The position numbers and the translations under genes were made by a program. From NCBI GenBank assembly GCA_963989385.1, contig OZ022503.1, forward strand, positions 68,794,123 through 68,858,122: DNA of 64,000 nucleotides, written 5' to 3'. Every line of letters starts with the position of its first letter. The first letter of the stretch is position 1. Under the pieces are notes generated by a model. It was not told the origin of the DNA, searched no databases, and saw nothing but the letters and a program-made list of their open reading frames with translations. This document shows, piece by piece, positions 23,806 to 35,315 of the stretch. Source of the DNA: Ctena decussata. Its lineage: Eukaryota; Mollusca; Bivalvia; Lucinida; Lucinidae.

Positions 23806-24445
23806 CTAGAACAAATTGAATGAGCCGTGTTACGCAAACATAATAATTACCTTATCTACACCACTCTGTTTAATTTAACAAGAACCGTGCAGTAATGATC
23901 TATTTATAAATTTACTTGTTCATTTATTTATTTTGATCGGATTTCACCCAAATCAACAAAACTGGCGATTTCAAATGAAATTGCGAAAACTGACGAAATC
24001 CCTTTTTTATTACTGTCTTTCACCTTTGTTTTTTTTCCTAATTTTACAGTTATCTTCGGCAGTTTATAACCATGTAGGTATTTGTATATGCTTTATAATG
24101 ATAAAAAAGGATTAAAATCGCGCAAGAAGTAAGCATTTGAGAGCAAAAATAGTTTCCTCTTGATTCAACACTCGTCATCAAAAGTTCTGAACGTGGTCAT
24201 GTCGATGATGATGTGAGTGATCATCTTTTCTCGAAAGAAAATGCCTATTCTTGTAGGAAATATAGTCAGCTTTAATTTTATATCATATGCTACAAACTTT
24301 GATCTCTAAACGTTTTCAAAAGGAAGATTCCACCTAAACACCTGTGTTAATTACAAAGATTACGAAGTTTGTCGATGTTGACGATGTTTGACCATATTCA
24401 TGGTTTTCCTATATTGGCCTTTATGAGTCTAAATCCTTAACTTAC
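23806..24445. other. Short intron, nothing recognised
   Basis: It lies between the exons at 23740-23805 and 24446-24532. AT-rich, with no repeat identified. Confidence 0.4.
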
Positions 24446-24532
24446 CGACACATAGCTGATCGACACAATAGATCTGGTTTACTCGAGTTAGATCACTTGG
24501 TGGTGGACAGTGTGGTGTATCCATGCAACATT
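24446..24532 (-). CDS. Internal exon: cysteine-rich module
   Basis: The acceptor is cgttttag and the donor gtaagtta. The 87-base phase 1-1 exon encodes 29 residues: (E)CCMDTPHCPPPSDLTRV then NQIYCVDQLCV. Cysteines fall at positions 2, 3, 9, 23 and 28. The C-x5-C start and the C-x4-C end match the neighbouring exon at 23740-23805, with a longer middle loop rich in proline and serine. A secreted disulfide module is likely. Confidence 0.65.
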
Positions 24533-24608
24533 CTAAAACGAATTTTATATGAACTGAGAAGCGAAACGTGAATAGACGGACAGTTTAATGGTAATGTGTA
24601 AGATGTAG

Positions 24609-24745
24609 GAGTACCTCTGTAGGTTAAGCGCTAGCCTACTGATCTAGCGGTCCCGGGATCAGGCCCTAATGGAGGCGGGGATCTTTTCAATTGTACACAG
24701 GGCTCCTTTGCACACAGCCTTCCATTGTCAATTACCCTTGCAAGC
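24609..24745 (+). repeat. tRNA-derived SINE, copy 1
   Basis: A tRNA-like head (ttaagcgctagcctactgat then tcccgggatcaggcc, resembling A and B boxes of an internal Pol III promoter) is followed by ggaggcggggatcttttcaa and cacacagccttccattgtca. The same head and tail occur in the opposite orientation at 30976-31122. Confidence 0.6.
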
Positions 24746-25049
24746 CTCGCCATTCCTACGCTGTTTCTAGCCTCGCCTGATTAACTTGATATCTCAAGAC
24801 ACTAACAACATGGTATTCTCTATGTATCAGCTGCTGATTATTGCCCGTATTTATTGCTATCTCCGTGTTTTTTATATATATATGGTCGAAACATTTGGGC
24901 ACATCCAACAATCTGTATATTGGTTGAGTAAAAATATTTGATAGGACATTACTCGCAATGCATTGGCCTATATTCATTACTTTCTTCTGTCGCAAATCAA
25001 AAAATCCCTTCGTCTTTCCTTTTTTAAACCCTTTTTAAACATCGCTATT

Positions 25050-26165
25050 TGTTAATGGTGGTGTTTATGTATCCCGCTGGCCGTCCGTGTGTTGTCCGTC
25101 CGTCGTACGAATAACTGTCTGTCCATCCCTTTGTCTATTCGTCCGTGAGCACTTACTTTCCGTTCGACGACCTAAGTATTTATTGACGGATTGGCATGTA
25201 CACTGCCTTGGGAATATTTCGGTTGAGACTGTTAATTGGTAAATTTTGATTTGTTATTAAAGTTAAAGCCCTTTTCAATGTCTTAAAAAGGTTTCGGTTT
25301 GTAGTTCCTATACACTTTGGTATATTTTGATGAAATTTCACACAAATGATTGACATACTATAAACTCTCATTTAATTAGCAGAATTGTTCCACCAAGGTT
25401 GTCTGCCGCCCCGGGACAAACGTACATAAATCACCACAAACAATGTATAAAATTATAAAATCAAGGTTGAAAGGGATTTCTGAAACTGCAACAGATTATC
25501 AAAGTAATATAAGCTTCCTGTCAACGTCAAAAGTTTGTCCTCAGGAGGTACCTGTTCCTAAAACGGGATTATCTACATGTATTACATCATGAAATAAAAT
25601 CAGATTTTTGGGATGCGTGACTATATTTCACAGAAATGATTGAAACCACATAAGCTTTCTGTTACGGGCTGTACTTTCCACCAGGGATATCTGTCTTTGA
25701 CCGGGCTACATAGTTGAATTTAATCAGGAAAAGCATTTTTAAAAATTCAGGGTTGGTAGGGATTTTCCTGAAACGTGCAAAAATTATCAAAGAAGTATAA
25801 GCACCTTTCATGATCCTAATTTTGTACCCAGGGGCTATCAATCCCTGACAAATGACTAAATACGTGTAAAATATCATGACAAAACTATATAAAATCAGAG
25901 TCGAACAGGATTTTTCTCAACTTTAACAAGCTATCAAAGTGGTATAATTGTACTGTCGTGCCCAAAATTTTGTCCCAAGGGGCTGTCTGCTCCTGACACA
26001 GGACTATTTACATCTAAAATCTATTTAAAATAAAAAAAATGAAAAGGATTTTTTTGAAACTTGCATTACATGGTCAAAATAATAAAAGCTCCATTGTGCT
26101 GGTCAAAATTTCATTCCAAGGGGGTTATTTGAATCCTGCCCCGGGCTTAAAAATGTATAAAATAA
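25050..26165. mobile_element. Element with GTCC microsatellite and ~143-bp tandem units
   Basis: A ccgtccgtgtgttgtccgtccg tract (about 25081-25103) leads into five or six diverged units. The 'tttgtccYaggggctg' block recurs at about 25530, 25671, 25823, 25966 and 26104 (spacing 138-152). Units also share cttgaaa, tatcaaagtaataaaagc and aaaatcagggttg phrases. Non-coding. Confidence 0.55.
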
Positions 26166-26624
26166 ATTTATGGTTTGCAGCGGGACATTAATCATTCGTT
26201 TGCCCTGCCTTTATTTAAAACATTTCACTTGTGTGTATTATAAACTATAGACAACAACAACTGTAAGGCATCGGTTTAACGGTTGAAACGAAATGCTAAG
26301 CGTGAAACCGAACATGGCCTGAAAATCAGCTGGACTTAAAATGTCCCAGAACATTATTTCTTGACCTTTCAAGCCGCTGTTGCTTTGTTTGTTAATTATT
26401 CAATATGATCTATTTTGAATGCAAGCTTCATTATATAAACATGACGTCATCTGGTAAAAAAAGCGTTGCCCTGACTCCTGTAAGAAGAAATATTTCTTGA
26501 AAGAAGTTTGCACATTTCGTCATTTTAAGAAAAGGCTGTTTGTAAAACCTAAATTTAAATAAACCTATTATCCTTTTATAAACTCCTTTTATATCTTACT
26601 CCTGATGAAACGCGTATACATGCT
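26166..26624. other. Intronic DNA, nothing recognised
   Basis: It contains an exact palindromic ATGACGTCAT near 26441 and no repeat boundary or exon. Confidence 0.35.
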
Positions 26625-28056
26625 TTTTAGCTCAACTCAAGGTGAGGTATTGTGATCGATCTTTGTCCGTAATCCGTCGTCCGTCATCAACTTGGGGGAC
26701 TCTCTACCACAATTGCTCAAACTGTTCCGCTCCACTGAACAATATGGCCGCAGGAGCTAAAAACAGAAACACCTTAAACGGCTTCTCCTCCAAAACTGCT
26801 GAGCAGATTTTAAAATAATTTCACAGAAATGTTCCTTAGGAGACTCTCTACCAACATTGCTCAAACAGTTGCGCTCCGCTGAACAATATGGCCGCCAGCG
26901 CTAAAAATAGAAAAAAAGCCTATAAAAGGCTTCTCCTCCAAACTGCTGGGCAGATTTCGAAATAATTTTACAGAAATATTTCTTAGGAACCCCTCTTTCA
27001 AAATTGCTCAAACGGTTTCGCTCCGCAGAACAATATGGCCACCAGTGCTATAAATAGAAAAAAAAAAAAAAAAACATCGTCGCTGAAGCCAATGACTCGA
27101 TTTCATAAAAATTTCACAAAAAGTCATGGCCCTGAACAAAAATTGCGAAAACGGTTTTAATCCGCTGCGCTGAATAAAATGGCCACCAGAGCTGAAAATA
27201 GAAATAAATCTTAGAATGACACAGAGGGCACAGTTATAATCTAATCACCATGAACGTTTGTCAGAATGTTTATCTAAATGAAATCTAGACCATATTTGAA
27301 ACTGGGTTATGTGGGGTCAAAATCTAGGTCACTGGGTCAAATCTTAGAAAAACCTTGTGCACACTCTAGAGGACACAGTTATGATTTAATCTTCATGAAA
27401 CTTTGTCAGAATGTTTATCAACATAAAATCTAGGATAAGCTTGAATCTGAGTCTTGTGGGGTTAAAAGCTAGGTCACTAGGTCAAATCTTAGAAAAACCT
27501 TGTGTACAATCTAGAGTGCACATTTATGATCCAATCTACGTAAAACATTGTCAGAATGGTTATTTTCATTAAATTTATACCAGATTTGAAACTGGGCCAT
27601 GTCAAGTCAAAAACTAGGCCACTAGGTCAGTTCTTAGAAAAACAGTGTAAACGCTTTAGAGGACACAGTTTTGTTCTAATCTTCATGAGACTTTGTCAGA
27701 ATGTTTATCTCCAACAAATCTGGACGAAGGGTGCAACTTGGTCATGTTGGGTCAAAAAGTAGGTCACTCGGTCAAACCTTAGAAAAACATTGTGTACACT
27801 CTAGAGGGCACAGTTTTGATATATTTGTCAGAATGTTCATATCCAAGAACTGTAGACCAGGTTTGAAAGTGGGTCAAGTGGGGTCAAAAAGTAGGTCATT
27901 AGGTTAAATCTTATTAAAACCTTAGGTACACAATAAAGCGTTCACTTTCCATTTAATATTTGTGAAACTCTGTCTGTCGGTCGTATGGATGTCTCTGAGG
28001 TTAAGTTCACAGGATACTCAGGTGAGCGATCCAGGGCCATCATGGCTCTCTTGTTT
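26625..28056. mobile_element. Element with two 145-bp tandem arrays
   Basis: The termini match those of the 1046-2994 element in inverted orientation: ttttagctcaactcaaggtg at the left, and caggtgagcgatccagggcc...ctcttgttt at the right. After a GTCC-rich tract (about 26664-26690) come units with attgctcaaac and gaacaatatggcc at about 26710, 26855 and 27005. A second array has agaggRcacagttttgat at 27222, 27367, 27512, 27658 and 27803 (spacing 145-146). Open frames through the second array are by-products. Confidence 0.65.
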
Positions 28057-29203
28057 CCTATACCGATGTTCTCCAGGATGCTCAACGACACAAATCTATA
28101 CATTTCCTGGCTCCCGCAAGTAGAAGGGAAATTGACTTATCGTTACTTATGCGTCACTTCTTATCAGTGATAGTAAGCTTTAGTGATATTTGTTCATTAA
28201 ATGAACAAGAGTATGGTTTGGGCATGTTTTACAAACACCCTTTCCTTAAAAAAACATTTATTCAAGCGTCATGGCCATCAAACCAGCCCATTGCAGCAAG
28301 GGTTAATGTCACGAACCCCCTTTTTGACATATTTCATTCCCCTAGACCATTTGATATTCCATAAGAAAATTCGATTCAACTTAACCCAGTGGCTTTTGTG
28401 GAGATGTTTAAAACTGCTGCAACATGAGTGACCTTCGTCAAAAGTTAAAGAATGGCATTGTCATCTAATATTAAAAATCCTTACCAAAATCATATACAAG
28501 ACCGGTGAAATTTTATGTTGTAGCATTTCCCTTATCGAACCAACAGAAGGCAAAGTTGACCTTGCAGAAAAAGGTTTAGGTCGACCTAAGGTCAGCATAT
28601 AAACATTCTTGGTTGTACTCGAGTTCCCGATACTACATATGAAGTTTCAAACCCGTCATTATATTGGATCTAGAAAAGCTTTTACCATACATAGGCATTG
28701 AGGCCATATGGGTCATGGGTAATGTGACCAGATTTGTTTTATATATTTTCCTTTTCCTCAAACTCTGCATACTCTATACTTGATTCCAATAGGTTTAGCT
28801 GCTTACGAGTGCTCATATATGAGAAACCTGGCTCAAATGCAAAATAATGACCTTGATGCCAAACTCTTCTACAGTTTCCGAAGCAAATTCGACATTGTCG
28901 TAAAAAAGTGGTCAACCAAAGGTCATACAGAAATTACAAAGGTAATTGACTACGGAGATAAAATTGAGTTAATTACTTGGACCTCTGTAAGGCTTTTGAT
29001 AAGGGTCCTCGCAGAAAGCTATTACAAAGGTGGAGACGAGCGGGATCAAAAGTGTAGTCCGGATAGGAATTTTTCTCCTTGTTATTTGTTGAGGTAAAAT
29101 GTCTCTTTTTAAAACGAAAACTGTTTCATTTCAGAGCACTCCATCCCGTTTGAAAGGCGATGCATTAATTTAACGAACCTATCACATTGATGTCTTTACT
29201 TAC
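28057..29203. repeat. Decayed copy of the 443-bp-unit family
   Basis: The phrases gaccttcgtcaaaagttaaag, ggtcgacctaaggtcagcat, ttggttgtactcgagttccc and gccatatgggtcatgggtaa parallel the units at 1.1-2.9 kb. The order is the same but divergence is high. The 28780-29097 open frame lies in this repeat. Confidence 0.45.
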
Positions 29204-29308
29204 CACGCTTTAAAACAGGCATGCAAGCCCTGGGATGCAAAACTGCATCATAACAGTTGGCAGAAGTCTCGCTCGACAATAACAGATCATTTAGCAATAT
29301 TAACAATG
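29204..29308 (-). CDS. Weak candidate exon downstream of the CC module
   Basis: A perfect donor gtaagt follows a phase-1 end. In that frame the exon ends NCYDAVLHPRACMPVLKR plus one G. Its core (YDAVLHP-RAC) loosely parallels the DDVFCCNP-SAC core of the preceding exon. The acceptor is uncertain: the AG that preserves phase 1 lies at 29309-29310 and has no strong pyrimidine tract, and the frame then starts with a hydrophobic run (LLILLNDLLL). AGs closer to the cysteines give the wrong phase or a stop. It could be a decayed duplicate of the neighbouring exon. Confidence 0.3.
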
Positions 29309-29988
29309 CTTTGTACAACTAAGCTCATCAAGAGCCCTTTAACCATCTTCATGATTTTGTGAGCAATACACACAATTTGCATGCTAGTTTGAGCTATAAA
29401 CAAAAGGCTCTGTTTCTGATTCAGCTCACTGATCCGATGCCATGTACTAGTATGTCCTGACTATTCTACTAGACCATTCAGATAATCTACACCCATCTAT
29501 TAACCTCTTCCAACCCCTTCCCCGATCCTCAGCCGCACATATGTTTCCCAACTGTTTAAACGTAAATACTTCTAGCTGAATAAAGTATTGGCGTTTAGTT
29601 TACTTTCAGTCTAACTTAATAAGGCACGATCGCTTAAAATTACCTGCAGATTTAAAAAGCAGGTGGCCATTTTTAAAATCACAAAAAAATATGTATGCCG
29701 TCGAATTGTTCCGAGCAAGACGGTTTATTACAACAGCTCGTGGATCATCCCTCCATACAGGTAACAAACGGGTATACCACATTTATTCGCCTATAAGAAT
29801 GGAGTTATCTATATAGAAATTTCGAAATAATGTAAATCTGTCTTGTATAATTCAGCTATAAAATGGCTATTTTTCTTCCAATACAAATCCGTCTGACACG
29901 GAGGATCTAGAATTTTGGGATCGTTTTGGAAGTGAAAACGCCGTCTTTTAACCGAATAAATACGTATAACTTTTGCAACTAAACTTAC
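29309..29988. other. Intronic DNA, nothing recognised
   Basis: No repeat or exon is supported. Confidence 0.35.
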
Positions 29989-30060
29989 CAGCACAAGCCG
30001 AGAAATCAGGATTACAACAGAAAACATCATCATCGGTATTACAAATTACGGCGGAACATC
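29989..30060 (-). CDS. Internal exon: cysteine-rich module with CC pair
   Basis: Bounded by ttattacag and gtaagttt, the 72-base exon is phase 1-1. In frame it reads (x)CSAVICNTDDDVFCCNP followed by DFSACA. Cysteines fall at module positions 2, 7, 15, 16 and 23. The acidic middle followed by a CC pair is typical of small disulfide-bonded extracellular modules. It joins in frame to either candidate signal-peptide exon, so it probably forms the mature N-terminus. I cannot name the family. Confidence 0.65.
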
Positions 30061-30129
30061 CTGTAATAAGCAATACATATGTAACTCGGGCATGAAAACT
30101 TCCAGATAACTTTGTATTCACAGGTTATT

Positions 30130-30243
30130 AAATTTATATTGTGAAATATTCGGCACGAGTTCATATAGCGAAGGACGCACGAGCTTGAGAGTGCGTATCC
30201 GCCATATATGAACGAGTGCCGAATATTTCGCAATATGAATTCA
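30130..30243. repeat. Hairpin inverted repeat
   Basis: The left arm (aatttatattgtgaaatatt, then cggcacgagttcatat) pairs with the right arm (atatgaacgagtgccg, then aatatttcgcaatatgaatt) around a gcgcacgagcttgagagtgc-like centre. It is probably a small MITE in the intron just upstream of the CC-module exon. Confidence 0.7.
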
Positions 30244-30975
30244 ATAGCCTTTTTATTACACACCCTTAATATTTGTCTGCTAGTTACATCCGTTCTCTCT
30301 ACATGCGAAATAAAATTATAATAAAGAACCAGTTGCCATAATGGGGTTTCCTGGTACAATCATAATTAATTAATATTTTGTGAACAGTTAGCCCTATGTA
30401 GGGGCCGTTCATCCATAAAAAGTTTTAGTTAAACAGAGCTTTGGTTTTGCGTACACTATGTCTTCAAAGTTGGTGGGGTAATTTCATACCAGTCAACTCT
30501 AATGAAACTAATTGGTAATTTACGAGCTTCGATAATAGATTGACTAAAAGTTGTGGCATATATTAAATAAGCAGTAGACACACTTTAAGATGCTATAAGG
30601 TTTTTGTGTCCACTAGATACCTGTGCTAAACATATCCTTTTATTTGCAATTTTTAGATTTTTGTGTTTTTTTGCACCTAATAACTTTGCGGAAAACCACA
30701 ACGTTTCTCAATCCAGCACCTTTGCTGCAAGTATTAGTCAATAGTTGGATATTGCAGAATTATGAGCATTTTTCTGTAAATGTTCTGAAAATGTGTTATG
30801 TGCCCTTGAATGCAGAAATTTGTATTAAACAGATGTTAAGTGTACAATGTCCTACCAGTAGTAAAATCTCTTAACACAAATCATTGTGAAAAAATGGTTC
30901 CGCCATCACGTTAAGTGATGGATTTGTCGATGACTTGCGATTTTCCGTCCTTTTTACAGTATTTCAGTCATATCA

Positions 30976-31122
30976 GGACGATAGAGGGTGATAATGAAAG
31001 GCTGTGTGCAATGGAAGCCCGTTTACAGTTGAAAAGATTCCCGCCTCCAGCGGGGCTTGAAACTTGGGGATCTCTAGATCAGAAGGGCAGTGTTTAGCCT
31101 ACTGAACTACCGGGGTTCTACG
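30976..31122 (-). repeat. tRNA-derived SINE, copy 2
   Basis: The complement reads ccggtagttcagtaggctaa...aagtttcaagccccgctgg...ggcgggaatcttttcaactg...gcacacagcctttcattatc. The head-to-tail order is the same as at 24609-24745. It lies 120 bp downstream of the candidate signal-peptide exon at 31240-31300. Confidence 0.6.
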
Positions 31123-31239
31123 TTTTGTAAGAAAATGTGGGATGGTGTATATAAACGGAATCATATAATCGGCAAACAATGGCGGTAACATGGAAAAATG
31201 AAATATTGCTTTACAAATTACAGTTAAGAATATGCTTAC

Positions 31240-31300
31240 CCGTCAAGCAATGCAATTTAAACAGAAGCATCACAATGACTTTGGTCCCAAGCCTGTACAT
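31240..31300 (-). CDS. Possible alternative first exon: signal-peptide-like
   Basis: An ATG at 31300 opens 20 codons (MYRLGTKVIVMLLFKLHCLT) followed by one G and a good donor, gtaagc. The peptide has an N-terminal arginine and a hydrophobic stretch (VIVMLLF), interrupted by Lys and His, so it is a weaker signal peptide than the one at 46.77 kb. The phase-1 end matches the acceptor of the exon at 29989-30060, only 1.2 kb downstream, giving Gly-Cys at the junction. It could be an alternative promoter and first exon of the same gene, or the only first exon, with 46.77 kb belonging to another gene. No clear TATA box is visible upstream. Confidence 0.4.
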
Positions 31301-32395
31301 TGTATATTTACCATTCTTGGTCGTGTTTATGATATCCAAAGTTACGAGGCCGAACTGAGAACCCTCTGCTCTAATATGCTTTAAGATAAAAAAAAATGAA
31401 GGTTTAAGCCCACCTTTGAAAATAACGTTGTTTGCGTAAATAATCGGACACCTTAACTATATCTATAATGGGATTTTCCATCTTCGAGCTTAGAGAAGTC
31501 CATTTATCTCATAAGGGCATGCTTCATATCACGGTTGGCAAACATTGCCGACTCTGGTCTGATCTGAATTACTATTGTTTTCTCAATCAATTTTGTCAGA
31601 ATATTAAAGACACCATTGCTCTATCGGTGGAATAAATTCAGAAAATATTTTATCGTCAGGTATCGCTGCAAGGTCCTCATTACAGTTTCGTCATTGTAAA
31701 GTGCCGCTATTAGCTAACTTTCAACAAAGAAAACGTCCATGAGTTTCACATTGACCGGTTGAAAAAAATGATTTGGTAACTTAACTGACCTACTTCCGAT
31801 ATCAATGTATAGGCATGGTCCACTATAAATTCCTCATGTTTGCTTGTACCAAATCGCTTGACGGGGAAATCAGAAAAGGAAATTCATTTTGTGGAGCAAT
31901 TAATTATGTTTGAAGAAACAAACTCTCCCTTTTGCTCGTTGTATAACTCTATATATGCACATCTATCCACATTTTATCAGAAACGCAAGTGAACGGCTGT
32001 TCATAATGATTTTATATAGCCGTTTTTACGAAACGATTAATAGGAGGACTAGAAATGACACTTAAATGAATGACGAATCTGTTACATGCAAAATTGACAT
32101 TTTTTCAGGTTTTTAACACAATTTTCTGCATCCAAGGGCACATAATTCATATTTCATAATATTTACAGAAAAATGCCCATAATTCTGCAATGGCAGGAAA
32201 AATACTTGCACCAAAGGAAGGACAATTCTATTGCTTGATCGAGAAACGTTGATCTTTTCCGCAAAGCTGGTAGGAGCAAAATACGCAAATTTGGGGGTGT
32301 TTCAAAATGGCCCATGCTTAGATTTCCCTCATACTTAATATTTTGATTACCTGGGGTAAACCTATTATGTGTTAATCAATTTATTAAAATGTGTT
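31301..32395. other. Intronic or upstream DNA, nothing recognised
   Basis: If the 31300 exon has its own promoter it should lie here; no clear TATA box is visible. Confidence 0.3.
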
Positions 32396-32520
32396 AATCA
32401 ATTTAATTCAAAAACTGCAGGGCTTAGGGTCGCACCTTGCAGAACCCCATATCAGACATGATGGGTAGGGCTAAGTTAGAACCTGTCAAATTAACAGTAT
32501 AATTTGAATGCATTCGTTGC
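32396..32520 (-). pseudogene. LINE reverse-transcriptase fragment (weak)
   Basis: The complement of 32403-32450 reads GVLQGATLSPAVF, close to the conserved GVPQGSVLSPLLF block of non-LTR reverse transcriptases. The frame is bounded by stops on both sides, so at best this is a relic about 16 codons long. Confidence 0.3.
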
Positions 32521-33110
32521 CTACTGAAATGAATTGCTGGTACCCTGAGAATTATTCTGATACCATAAACTTATATGTCGACTTATACAAATATTTTTTA
32601 TGGTCAACTGAATTTGAAAAATCTGTCAAAAACGACTATAAATAATCGAACATGAAAAGTAATTTTAATGTTTAGATCTGTTACTGTATTTGTCAAGCTA
32701 TAATTTTTATTCAGAATTAGGGTAAATATATCCCCTCTTTTTGTAAAAAGTTTTAAAAGATTTTGAAACCGGTAAAATATTTTTGAAACTGAAATTTGGG
32801 GATAGGTCAGGTTTTTGGAGAATGTCAGTTTCATAGTATAGGTACGATGTTTCACTACAGCACTTGTTTATCTGTGACATAAATTATTAATGAGGTCCTA
32901 CATTAATACCCATTCTATATACAATTGTTTTCTTCACTGGCTAAGATTTGGAAGCCAAGGATAATCCCCAAATGTGCCCCCGCCCCCTCTCCGCTCGTCA
33001 CACTTCTGCAAACAAGTGTAGTCACCCTAAACAGTAAACATATTTTCTATCATCTGTACAGAACAGTAAATAAAAGGTGACCAGGTAAAATCAATTTCAA
33101 TGTTTACCCT
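32521..33110. other. AT-rich DNA, nothing recognised
   Basis: No repeat or exon is supported. Confidence 0.3.
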
Positions 33111-33435
33111 ATTTTTTCATGCATCAGTGCCCTGGGTTTTTTGTTTTGAAGATAACTTTAGGTTAGTATCTGTAGCTGTCTCTAGATGTAAGGCAGGACG
33201 TTTCACCTTTTGTTTCTAACTGCTGCCTGCATCAAGTGCTAGTGTGTTGGCTTGTATCTTAACATTGTCTACATCAAAGGAAGGGTATTCCATTATTATT
33301 ATTTCAACTATTGACTGCATCAAGTGTCAGTGCCCTGAATTTAATTTGTTTACATTTTTGGCTTGAACCTGTACATTGAACAGGCGTAAGGCAAGACTCC
33401 AACACCTGACTGCATCAAGTGTCCGTGCACCAAAG
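33111..33435. repeat. Diverged tandem repeat, ~85-110 bp
   Basis: ctgcatcaagtgYcagtg-type blocks recur at about 33120, 33227, 33313 and 33408, with shared gtaaggcaRgac and ttggcttg phrases between them. Confidence 0.5.
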
Positions 33436-34849
33436 AATCAAACAAAAAACAAGGAAAGAGGAAAATTGTCTGGGCACAACAGTTTATGTTGGAAGATAAG
33501 CTGACACTTAGTAAGCTTGGGAAGACTACTCAACCCATCATCAACATATTTACAGCAAACAGATCACTTATGTTGAGAAACAGCAACGTAAAATAAGTTT
33601 TCAGTTGTGAAAAGATGCAACTTATTTGCGACTGATAATTTACTCACTTCTTGACTATCATCAGTATTATTGGAAGTGTCTATTTGGGTTCTGTTAATCC
33701 TGGGCCTACAACCCGACCGTAGGTATTCAGAAAACCGGAAGTCGACCTCACGGCATCAGGGTTATGTTAATCTTTATGTACCCGTACGTAGTACAGGTGT
33801 AAGACAATGGGTGATGAAAAGAATCTGAATTTGATCAAATAAAACTAAAGCTGAGCCTATAGCAACAATCCATAAGGAAACCAGTGCCGTTTAAACTGCT
33901 TGGGCTCTAAAATAGTTTTCCTGGGCTCCAAATAAGATATGTTGTCAGTCTAGGTAAAATAATTACTGGGTTATCATTTTGAAAAAAAAAAGAAACAGAA
34001 AAAAGCCCTCCAAAAGATTTGATCTGAAAAGTTTTTTGTGTTAATGGGTTTGGACAAGGCGACATTTTCATCGATATGCTTTTTACGCCGAATTGGGATA
34101 ATACAGAGATGTTATAGTTCACTTTTATGTAACATGGGGAATCAAGAAAAAAAAGAAAAAAACATTTTAACAAGATAATGCTTTTCTAATGTATTGGGGT
34201 GCCTGACAGCCCACATTCTGCAGCCCTGAAGTATAGTTTACCGGGCTCAGAATTCCTTTAATTTTCTTATACCTATATAAGAGGTATACAGCATGATTTA
34301 TGGTCAGTATAAAATCTTGACAACAACTGGATCATACTTTAACTGATAATTCATTTTTGATATTGTGGTTTTTAGCTGATTTTGAGGGGTTATACCAAAC
34401 AAGGTACATTTAATACATAACTCGTTTCTTGAAACATGAATATACTTATTTCTAAAATGTTTCACATTGATTCACTGATTTAAGATTATAAATGAAATTA
34501 CAAAATCTAAAACTTTGATAGTTCTAGGAACGGTATTTTAAAGGGACCCTCATTTTTAGCGTAGAAGTTACTTAAGTCAATCCTATGCTATGCTGAGCGT
34601 GTGAACTGAGGTAAATAATCCATAAGCAACACTGTTAGTCCTTAGGCAACACAGATACATAGAATTAAAAAAATCTAAGCGTGGGTAGATTCCTATGTAA
34701 AATTAACATAGGCTGAAACTCCGCCTTTCTAAAAATTGCAAAAAAAAGGGATTATGTTTTAGCACAGGTATCTAGTGGACACAGAAGTTTTTATAGCATC
34801 TTAATATGTGTTTGCTGCTCATTCTGAATAATATTTTTTTTAAATGAAC
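33436..34849. other. AT-rich DNA, nothing recognised
   Basis: No exon or clear repeat. A phrase tagcacaggtatctagtgga near 34757 matches one at about 30610-30632 (tccactagatacctgtgcta) in inverted orientation, so fragments of one dispersed repeat are present. Confidence 0.3.
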
Positions 34850-35315
34850 AAAATGGACACGCAAGCATCTCGGACGACGTTTGATAGCAGATGATAGGTT
34901 TGTGACGTCACTCAATTTTAATGACGTCACGAAGACTGGTTATGAAACGTCGCTAGCAAACTTGACGCGCGTGACCTGAGAGCTTGAGTTGTATTTTGTT
35001 TTTGCGCTCTGGAAGATAAAATATTCAACATATCGTGTTTCCGTCTGCTTTTAAGGTGAAAACTGTGTTTACACCCATTTTATGACCCGATAAACACACT
35101 GGGCTGCTCAAAATTTACTACAGATCACTGGTTAAAAGTTAACATTTTCCCGCTTTGAAGCCTAATCCGACTTGAGGTTTAAAATCCCCTAAAAGTTGGA
35201 GAAACATAAACTATCATGAGCCAGTCCATGTAGGATACTTTAGGTTAATCTCACACTCGGGGATGAAATTCCGAACCTTCGGGTGAGATTTCCCATTCCC
35301 TACATGGATATGGCT
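34850..35315. repeat. Dispersed repeat with two TGACGTCA sites and a hairpin
   Basis: gtgacgtcactcaattttaa and atgacgtcacg give two exact TGACGTCA palindromes within 30 bp (about 34902-34928). The following tgacgcgcgtgacc...gataaacacactggg block parallels sequence at 42.12-42.40 kb and, less well, 43.43-43.70 kb. At 35219-35315 an inverted repeat (agccagtccatgtaggatac against atccctacatggatatggct-type) forms a hairpin. Confidence 0.5.
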
